Shown one piece after another: positions 58,178-64,000 of a stretch of DNA of 64,000 nt. The notes under the pieces are model-generated. The model was given only the letters and a program-made list of their open reading frames with translations. It was not told the DNA's origin and ran no database searches. Source of the DNA: DATARH01 sp036268425 (lineage in GTDB: Bacteria > Pseudomonadota > Alphaproteobacteria > ATCC43930 > CGMCC-115725); assembly GCA_036268425.1 (NCBI GenBank), contig DATAUE010000130.1, positions 1 to 64,000 on the forward strand. The letters are read 5' to 3'. The position numbers were made by a program, and so were the translations under genes. Each line of letters starts with the position of its first letter. The first letter of the stretch is position 1.

Positions 58178-59173
58178 ATGAATTCCGCTGCCATCGACGT
58201 TGTCGGCATCGGCAATGCAATCGTCGACGTCATCGCTCGCGCCGATGAGCGGTTTCTCGATGCCGAGGGATTTACCAAAGGCGCGATGACATTGATCGAT
58301 GACGGCCGGGCCGACGCACTGTACCAGAAGATGGGAGCGGGCATCGAAAGCTCCGGCGGCTCGGCCGGCAATACGATGGCGGGCATAGCATCGCTCGGCG
58401 GTAGGGGAGCTTATATCGGCAAGGTACGCGATGATCTGCTGGGCGATGTGTTCCGCCACGATATGACGGCGATGGGGGTCACGTTCGACACTCCGGCCGC
58501 TGCCGCTGGCGCAGGCACCGCGCGCTGCCTGATCCTGGTGACCGGCGACGGACAGCGCACGATGTGCACCTATCTCGGTGCCTGTGTCGATCTCGGGCCG
58601 GAGGATATCGACACCGTGGTGATCGGCAGCGCCAAAATTACCTATCTCGAAGGCTATCTGTTCGACCCGCCGCGTGCTCAGGCGGCGTTCCGCGCCGCGG
58701 CCGCGGCGGCGCACCAGGCCGGGCGCCAAGTGGCGCTGAGCCTGTCCGACCCGTTTTGCGTCGGCCGGCACCGCGACGCCTTCCGTCAACTGGTCGCTGG
58801 CGACATCGACATTCTGTTCGCCAATGAGGCCGAAATCTGCTCGCTCTACGAAACCAAGGATTTCGATCAGGCGGCAGCGGCCGTGCGTGGCGATGTCGCG
58901 GTCGCGGCATTGACCCGCAGCGCCGAGGGCAGCGTCATTGTCGCCGGCAGGGACACGCACAAGGTCGCCGCCGCGCCGGTCGCGCGCGTTGTCGACACCA
59001 CCGGCGCCGGCGACCTTTATGCCGCGGGCTTTCTCTACGGCTTGACGCAAGGCCTGCCGCTTCCCAAGTGCGGGGCGATCGGCAGCGTCTGCGCCGCCGA
59101 AATTATCAGCCATGTCGGCGCGCGGCCGGAGGCTGCGCTTCACGAACTTGTCGCGGCGGCAGGCGTAATCTAA
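58178..59173 (+). CDS. PfkB-family carbohydrate kinase (adenosine-kinase-like)
   Basis: 331-residue ribokinase-fold kinase: VVGIGNAIVDVIARADERFL, GGSAGNTMAGIASLGGRGAYIGKVRDDLLG (sugar site), TARCLILVTGDGQRTMCTYLGA, and the catalytic C-terminal motif VVDTTGAGDLYAAGFLYGL with the anion hole and base Asp. This subgroup phosphorylates adenosine or related nucleosides; a closer assignment is not possible. It ends 35 bp before typA on the same strand. ATG 58178 is chosen by the fold start. Confidence 0.88.
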   Translation: MNSAAIDVVGIGNAIVDVIARADERFLDAEGFTKGAMTLIDDGRADALYQKMGAGIESSGGSAGNTMAGIASLGGRGAYIGKVRDDLLGDVFRHDMTAMGVTFDTPAAAAGAGTARCLILVTGDGQRTMCTYLGACVDLGPEDIDTVVIGSAKITYLEGYLFDPPRAQAAFRAAAAAAHQAGRQVALSLSDPFCVGRHRDAFRQLVAGDIDILFANEAEICSLYETKDFDQAAAAVRGDVAVAALTRSAEGSVIVAGRDTHKVAAAPVARVVDTTGAGDLYAAGFLYGLTQGLPLPKCGAIGSVCAAEIISHVGARPEAALHELVAAAGVI

Positions 59174-59208
59174 GCCTCCCGCCGTTCGGCGCTTTGCATC
59201 AGGGTCTT

Positions 59209-61032
59209 ATGGAAATCCGCAATATCGCGATCATCGCGCACGTCGATCATGGCAAGACCACCCTTGTCGACCAGTTGCTGCGCCAGAGCGGTGCGTTTCG
59301 GGCCAACCAGCAGGTAGCCGAGCGAGCGCTCGATTCGAACGAGCTGGAGCGCGAACGCGGCATCACGATCCTTGCCAAATGCACCTCGGTGGTATGGCGC
59401 GATATCTGCGTCAACATCGTCGACACTCCCGGCCATTCCGATTTCGGCGGCGAGGTCGAGCGTATCCTCAGCATGGTCGACGGTGTGCTGGTGCTGGTCG
59501 ATGCGGCCGAAGGACCGATGCCGCAGACCAAGTTCGTCGTCGCCAAGGCTCTGGCGCGCGGCCTTAAGCCGATCGTCGTGATTAATAAGGTCGATCGTCC
59601 CGACGCCCGGGTCGGCGAAGTCCACAATGAAATCTTCGACCTGTTCGCGCTGCTCGACGCCAGTGAGGCCCAGCTCGATTTCCCGACGCTGTTCGCCTCC
59701 GGGCGCGATGGCTGGGCGGTCGCCGATCTTGACGCGCCGCGCAAGGATCTGTCGCCGCTGTTCGATCTGATCGTGTCGCACGTCGCCCCTCCGGAAGCCG
59801 ATGAGGATGCGCCGTTCGCGATGCTGGCGACGACGCTCGACTATGACCCGTTTCTCGGGCGTGTGTTGACCGGCCGCATCCATTCCGGCGTCGCGCGCAT
59901 CAACATGCCGGTCAAGTCGTTGAGCCGTGACGGTCGCGCAATCGAGCAGGCACGGCTGACCAAGCTGCTGGCGTTTCGCGGCCTTGACCGGCGGCCGATC
60001 GAGGAAGCCCGTGCCGGCGACATCATTGCGATCGCCGGGCTGGCCCAGACTACGGTTGCCGACACGATCTGCGCTCCGGAGGTGACGGTGGCGCTGCCCT
60101 CCGATCCGATCGACCCGCCGACCCTGGCGATGACGTTTTCTGTCAACGACAGTCCCCTCGCCGGACGCGACGGCTCGAAAGTGACCTCGCGCATGATTGC
60201 CGAGCGGCTGTTCCGTGAATCCGAGGGCAATGTCGCGATCCGGGTGCAGGAAAACGCCAAGAAGGATGCCGTCGAAGTCTCGGGCCGCGGCGAGTTGCAG
60301 CTTGGCGTCTTGATCGAGCAGATGCGACGCGAAGGGTTCGAACTGTCGATCTCACGGCCGCGTGTGCTGCTGCGCACCGATCCGGTCAGCGGCCAGCGGC
60401 TCGAGCCGATCGAGGAAGTCTTTGTCGACGTGGACGAAGAATTTGCCGGTGTCGTCGTCGACAAGATGAGCCGCCGCAAGGCGGAGATGCAGGAGATGCG
60501 CCCCTCGGGCGGCGGAAAACTGCGTCTGACCTTTCTGGTGCCGACGCGCGGCCTGATCGGCTATCACGGCGAATTCCTAACCGACACGCGCGGTAGTGGC
60601 ATTATGAGCCGGCTGTTTCACGGCTATGCTCCCTACAAGGGCGCGGTTGAGGGCCGCATCAACGGTGTCCTGATCTCGACGGCGCCGGGTGCGGCGGTTG
60701 CTTATGCCATATGGAACCTCGAAGAGCGTGGTTCGATGTTCGTGTCGCCGGGTGACGCGGTTTATCCCGGCATGGTCGTCGGCGCCCACAGCCGCGGCAA
60801 CGACCTCGAAGTCAATCCGGTCAAGGGCAAGCAGCTGACCAATATCCGTACCACCTCGAAGGATGAAGCGGTGCGGCTGACCCCGCCGATCCAGATGAGC
60901 CTCGAAGAGGCGATTGCCTATATCGAGGACGACGAACTGGTCGAGGTCACGCCAAAGGCGATCCGCCTGCGCAAGCGCCTGCTCGACAGCAACGACCGCA
61001 AGCGCGCGAGCCGCGCCGCCGCTGCCGAGTAG
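59209..61032 (+). CDS. typA: Ribosome-associated GTPase TypA/BipA
   Basis: 607-residue translational GTPase that binds 70S ribosomes and helps 50S assembly and stress adaptation. The G-domain has G1 AHVDHGKTTL, G2 ERERGITI, G3 DTPGH and G4 NKVDRPDA. Domains 2, 3 and 5 and the BipA C-terminal domain follow (e.g. RGLIGYHGEFLTDTRGSGIMSRLFHGY). The frame extends far upstream, but MEIRNIAIIAHVDHG at 59209 is the family start. The last 32 bp including the stop are part of a 36-bp tandem duplication. Confidence 0.96.
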   Translation: MEIRNIAIIAHVDHGKTTLVDQLLRQSGAFRANQQVAERALDSNELERERGITILAKCTSVVWRDICVNIVDTPGHSDFGGEVERILSMVDGVLVLVDAAEGPMPQTKFVVAKALARGLKPIVVINKVDRPDARVGEVHNEIFDLFALLDASEAQLDFPTLFASGRDGWAVADLDAPRKDLSPLFDLIVSHVAPPEADEDAPFAMLATTLDYDPFLGRVLTGRIHSGVARINMPVKSLSRDGRAIEQARLTKLLAFRGLDRRPIEEARAGDIIAIAGLAQTTVADTICAPEVTVALPSDPIDPPTLAMTFSVNDSPLAGRDGSKVTSRMIAERLFRESEGNVAIRVQENAKKDAVEVSGRGELQLGVLIEQMRREGFELSISRPRVLLRTDPVSGQRLEPIEEVFVDVDEEFAGVVVDKMSRRKAEMQEMRPSGGGKLRLTFLVPTRGLIGYHGEFLTDTRGSGIMSRLFHGYAPYKGAVEGRINGVLISTAPGAAVAYAIWNLEERGSMFVSPGDAVYPGMVVGAHSRGNDLEVNPVKGKQLTNIRTTSKDEAVRLTPPIQMSLEEAIAYIEDDELVEVTPKAIRLRKRLLDSNDRKRASRAAAAE

Positions 61033-61072
61033 CGGCAGCGCGCGAGCCGCGCCGCCGCTGCCGAGTAGCGGT
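61001..61072 (+). repeat. 2 x 36-bp tandem duplication across the typA stop
   Basis: Positions 61001-61036 and 61037-61072 are the same 36-bp unit (agcgcgcgagccgcgccgcc...gagtagcgg), differing only at the last base. The first copy holds the typA stop (61030-61032); the second repeats it without coding effect. Confidence 0.92.
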
Positions 61073-61084
61073 TCTTAGGGCCGC

Positions 61085-61711
61085 TTACCGGTAAAACTGT
61101 ACCTTGGCTTCGCGGAACCACACGGTGTTGGGCGGCGAAGCTGAAATCGGGCCGTTGATGCCGAATACGGCAAGTTGAAAACTGTCGCCGGGCTTGACCG
61201 AGGGTGTGAGTACGACACGGTTCGGCATGTTGAAGCCCTGGATGGCGGCCGGGCTCGGGCGGCCGGCGGTGCGGGGCAATTCGCCATTGACCCAGATTTC
61301 GCCGTAATCGTCGACGTTGGCGTGAAAAACGGCGCCGGCGCCGGTCGGGTCGAAATCACCAATCCGCGCCGGAATGGTCAGCCGGGCGCGGAACCACAGA
61401 AAGGATACATGCCCGCCGCCGCGCTTGGCGCCGAGTTCAGTGGCCGGCACCTTTTGCCAATCGTTATCGTTGTAGTCGGTGCCGCCGGCATGCGGGTCGA
61501 TGTCGTAAGTCGATTTGTATTCCGGCATTGCGTCGGGCAGCGGCTTGCGCTCAACGATCTTTGCTTCTCGTACCGTCCAAACTGCGCCCATCAGCGCCGA
61601 GCCTTCGGTGGTCATCAGGTCGACGGTGCATAGCGGGGGTGTCGAGGGGGCGACGCGCGGCGGCGGCGTCAACAAGGGATGCGGCGGGCCGGGCGGTGGT
61701 GTGTCGGGCAT
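61085..61711 (-). CDS. Beta-sandwich (galactose-binding-like) domain protein
   Basis: 208-residue protein. A Pro-rich start (PDTPPPGPPHPLLTPPPRV) is followed by a jelly-roll domain resembling the N-terminal sugar-binding domain of glycoside hydrolases: WQKVPATELGAKRGGGHVSFLWFRARLTIPARIGDFDPTGAGAVFHANVDDYGEIWVNGELPR and PNRVVLTPSVKPGDSFQLAVFGINGPIS. No catalytic residues of a hydrolase are recognisable, so it may be a carbohydrate-binding or accessory protein. ATG 61711 follows CCGGAGAC. The family assignment rests on pattern only. Confidence 0.62.
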   Translation of the reverse strand: MPDTPPPGPPHPLLTPPPRVAPSTPPLCTVDLMTTEGSALMGAVWTVREAKIVERKPLPDAMPEYKSTYDIDPHAGGTDYNDNDWQKVPATELGAKRGGGHVSFLWFRARLTIPARIGDFDPTGAGAVFHANVDDYGEIWVNGELPRTAGRPSPAAIQGFNMPNRVVLTPSVKPGDSFQLAVFGINGPISASPPNTVWFREAKVQFYR

Positions 61712-61932
61712 GGCGATGTCTCCGGAGTTCAACCTAACGTTCAAGGATGTACACGCACGGATGCTTTCCGGCCATAACGCGATCGCCGACCAGGGTTCCT
61801 GCCGCCACAAAAGCATCGCTTTCGGGTGCTGGTATGATCGATGATTCTGTATCCTGAAGAAGCGGGCTTTTGGAAGAGGAGCTTGAGAGGACTGGCCTAA
61901 GACGGTGGGGCTAGCTTTCGCGGAACGGTCGA

Positions 61933-63336
61933 ATGCGGGGTAGCGTGGCGGACGAGGACAGTTTTACCGGGCGCGTCAGGCGGTATGCGCGGGTAAGCAG
62001 CGCAATGGGTGGACTGGCGGCACGGCTGGCGGGCGAGCGCTATCTCGGTATGCCGATCAATCGCGAGCGGCACGCCGCCGATCTGAAAGCGGCGCTTGGC
62101 GGCATCAAGGGGCCGTTGATGAAGGTGGCGCAACTGCTCGCCACGATCCCCGATGCGCTGCCCGAGGAATATGTGCGAGAGCTTTTGCAGCTCCAGTCGA
62201 ACGCGCCGGCGATGGGTTGGCCGTTTGTCCGCCGCCGCATGATGGGTGAACTCGGCGCCGACTGGCAGCGCCGGTTCGCCAGCTTCGAGCATGAAGCATC
62301 GCGCGCCGCGTCATTGGGGCAGGTGCATCGCGCCGTGTCGCTCGACGGGACGATGCTCGCCTGCAAGCTGCAATATCCGGACATGTCGTCGGCGGTCGAA
62401 GCCGATTTGCGCCAGCTCAAGCTGGCGATGGGGTTGTACGAACGCTACGACCGCAGCGTCGCCACCGCCGATATCCATGCCGAGATCTCCGATCGATTGC
62501 GCGAAGAACTCGATTATCAGCGCGAGGCAGCGCATATGCGCCTTTACCGCGCCATCTTGAAAGACGAGCGGGGTGTCGCCGTGCCGCGGCCGCTCGGCGA
62601 TTTGTCGTCGCGCCGCCTGCTGACCATGACATGGCTCGATGGCGGCCCGATCCTCGATATTGCCAAGGCGCCGCTCGCAGTGCGCAACGAGATCGCGTTG
62701 CGCATGTTCCGCATCTGGTATGTTCCCTTTTATTATTACGGCGTGATCCACGGTGACCCGCATCTCGGCAACTACACCGTGGCACCCGACCACACCGTCA
62801 ATCTGCTCGATTTCGGCTGCATCCGGGTGTTCCCGGCGAGTTTCGTCAAAGGTGTCATCGACCTTTATCACGCGCTGCAGCGCAACGACACGGAGCTGGC
62901 GGTCGAGGCGTACCGCAGCTGGGGGTTCGGCAACCTGTCGCACGAGATGATCGCAGTCCTGAACCGCTGGGCCGGGTTTGTCTATGGGCCGCTGCTCGAT
63001 GACCGGGCGAGAATGATCCAGGAAAAGGCGCTCAGCGGGAGCAATAAAGATAGCGGCAATAAAGATGGCCGCTCGATCGTTGACAGTGTGCACAGCGATA
63101 TCCGCCGGCTTGGCGGCATCGCGCCGCCGCGTGCCTTTGTGTTTATGGACCGCGCGGCGGTGGGGCTCGGTTCCGTGTTTTTGCACTTGCAGGCCAAGGT
63201 CAACTGGTATCGGCTGTTTCACGAGTTGATCGATGATTTTGACGAATCAGTGCTCGCAGAACGCCAGCGCGTCGCGCTGCAGGAGGCCGGCGTTCCGGCG
63301 CCGAACGAAGAGGCAGGCGCACGCGCCGGAACTTAG
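61933..63336 (+). CDS. ABC1/AarF/UbiB-family atypical kinase
   Basis: 467-residue UbiB-type protein-kinase-like ATPase, a family linked to ubiquinone synthesis. It has the lid helix GIKGPLMKVAQLLATIPDALPEEY (the KxGQ motif appears as KVAQ), the Ala-rich loop SRAASLGQVHRA, ATP Lys in LACKLQYPDM, GVIHGDPHLGNY and the Mg-binding Asp in NLLDFGC. A small 2 x 15-bp repeat (63040-63069) encodes an SNKDSGNKDG loop. The frame starts at ATG 61933; upstream lies a gap of about 220 bp with no assigned gene. Confidence 0.87.
   Translation: MRGSVADEDSFTGRVRRYARVSSAMGGLAARLAGERYLGMPINRERHAADLKAALGGIKGPLMKVAQLLATIPDALPEEYVRELLQLQSNAPAMGWPFVRRRMMGELGADWQRRFASFEHEASRAASLGQVHRAVSLDGTMLACKLQYPDMSSAVEADLRQLKLAMGLYERYDRSVATADIHAEISDRLREELDYQREAAHMRLYRAILKDERGVAVPRPLGDLSSRRLLTMTWLDGGPILDIAKAPLAVRNEIALRMFRIWYVPFYYYGVIHGDPHLGNYTVAPDHTVNLLDFGCIRVFPASFVKGVIDLYHALQRNDTELAVEAYRSWGFGNLSHEMIAVLNRWAGFVYGPLLDDRARMIQEKALSGSNKDSGNKDGRSIVDSVHSDIRRLGGIAPPRAFVFMDRAAVGLGSVFLHLQAKVNWYRLFHELIDDFDESVLAERQRVALQEAGVPAPNEEAGARAGT
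63040..63069 (+). repeat. 2 x 15-bp tandem repeat in the ABC1 kinase gene
   Basis: Units agcaataaagatagc and ggcaataaagatggc lie in frame and encode SNKDS and GNKDG, a hydrophilic loop outside the kinase motifs. Confidence 0.8.
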
Positions 63337-63429
63337 CTGTAATATTTCTGTTCGAGGGTTACGGCGGCGAATGCCCGATGGTTGCCGCCCCTTGCGTATT
63401 CGGTCATGGCGCAACGGTAGGACGACACG

Positions 63430-64000
63430 ATGAAAATCAAGCGGCTCAATCTTTACGCGATGGCTGTGACGGCGGCGATGATGTCGGCAGCGCTGGCGCA
63501 GGACGCGCCGGTCAAGACGGAAGCAACTGCGCCGCTGCCGCCCGCCGCTGCAACACCATCCCGGCCTGGTCAGCCGCAGGCCCAGGCGCCGCAAGCCCAG
63601 GCCCCGCAAGCCCAGGCCCCGCAAGCCCAGGCCCCGCAGGCGCCGGCAATGGCCACCGCGACAAAGCCGGCGGCACAAACCTACAGCCAGGAACAGCTCG
63701 ACCAGCTCGTCGCGCCCGTTGCACTCTATCCGGACCAGCTTCTCGGCCAGATCCTGATGGCGGCGACCTATCCGCTCGAAATCGTCGAGGCGGATCGATG
63801 GGTGCATGATCCGGCCCATAAGTCGCTGCAGGGCGATGCGCTTGCGGCGGCGTTGAAGCCCACCGGCTGGGATCCGAGCGTCATGTCGCTGGTGGCGTTT
63901 CATCAGTTGCTTGACGTGATGAACGACCGGATCGATTGGATGCGCGATCTGGGTACGGCGGTGGTCGCGCAACGGGCCGAGGTGATGGCGGCGGTGCAGC
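63430..64000 (+). CDS. DUF3300-domain envelope protein, 3' end outside the window
   Basis: The first 190 residues of a DUF3300 protein. The signal peptide MKIKRLNLYAMAVTAAMMSA ends at about ALAQD. A Gln/Ala/Pro linker contains PQAQA repeats from 15-bp units (63574-63648). The DUF3300 domain begins at about residue 92: QLDQLVAPVALYPDQLLGQILMAATYPLEIVEADRWV, then WDPSVMSLVAFHQLLDVMNDRIDWMRDLGTAVVAQRAEVMAAVQ. Function is unknown. ATG 63430 follows GTAGGACGACACG. The frame is open to the window edge. Confidence 0.85.
   Translation, partial: MKIKRLNLYAMAVTAAMMSAALAQDAPVKTEATAPLPPAAATPSRPGQPQAQAPQAQAPQAQAPQAQAPQAPAMATATKPAAQTYSQEQLDQLVAPVALYPDQLLGQILMAATYPLEIVEADRWVHDPAHKSLQGDALAAALKPTGWDPSVMSLVAFHQLLDVMNDRIDWMRDLGTAVVAQRAEVMAAVQ
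63574..63648 (+). repeat. 5 x 15-bp tandem repeat in the DUF3300 gene
   Basis: Units of ccgcaagcccaggcc, three of them identical and the outer two diverged, encode PQAQA repeats between the signal peptide and the domain. Confidence 0.92.

Noticed and set aside
1..64000. CRISPR arrays, rRNA operon, prophage
   Set aside because: No regularly spaced repeats with unique spacers, no rRNA sequence and no phage structural genes are visible; the tandem repeats found have no spacers.

Overview
The window is high-GC chromosomal DNA from an alphaproteobacterium. The gene sets and order support this: guaA-rsmB-guaB-rlmE-ppx, tig-clpP-clpX-lon-hup, thrS-infC, ilvE-marR-ompR-envZ type, ubiK-ybjN-proC-phasin. 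The tRNA-His gene keeps the ordinary G-1:C73 pair, which several alphaproteobacterial orders are reported to have lost, so a Rhodospirillales-like lineage is more likely than Rhizobiales or Rhodobacterales. That placement is inference.

Positions 1-7560 are the right end of a Trb-type integrative conjugative element (ICE) sitting at the 3' end of guaA. It carries trbF-trbG-trbI, a DUF2274 gene, a LysR regulator, a two-component system, an AlpA-like regulator and a P4-type integrase. It looks disarmed: an IS256-family element has cut trbF, and the integrase lacks its N-terminal domain.

Positions 7565-16383 hold purine and RNA-modification housekeeping genes (guaA, rsmB, guaB, rlmE, ppx) with a vapBC toxin-antitoxin pair between ppx and rlmE, then a metal-dependent amidohydrolase and tRNA-His. 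Positions 16493-26700 hold nnrD, malonyl-CoA decarboxylase, tRNA-Leu, the trigger factor/ClpP/ClpX/Lon protein-quality block, HU and tRNA-Val. The trigger factor has an unusual His-rich insert bracketed by two identical 17-residue repeats.

Positions 26766-33887 are a catabolic patch: M20 peptidase, SMP-30 lactonase, a frameshifted HpaB-type hydroxylase, opine-type dehydrogenase, crotonase and class III CoA-transferase. Positions 33963-36750 are the infC-thrS unit, preceded by what reads as a complete ribosome-controlled attenuator. A promoter places the transcription start on the ATG of a 25-residue, Thr-rich leader peptide. The leader is followed by a perfect antiterminator and an overlapping intrinsic terminator just before thrS. 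This is the most interesting object I found.

Positions 36969-46585 carry an OmpA-like protein, an EthD protein, ilvE, a MarR/OmpR/EnvZ-like regulatory set, a phasin with two operator-like palindromes, proC, a YbjN protein, ubiK and a luciferase-like monooxygenase. Positions 46866-64000 carry an FMN reductase, an SDR, a cyclic-nucleotide-binding protein, a DsbD-like protein, a fused ROK-kinase/LigI-type amidohydrolase, a DUF2272 lipoprotein, a tyrosine phosphatase, a chemoreceptor apparently starting at CTG, a bactofilin, an EI24 membrane protein, a PfkB kinase, typA, an ABC1/UbiB kinase and a DUF3300 protein cut by the window end. Short tandem repeats with a 15-bp period recur at six chromosomal loci, five of them inside reading frames.
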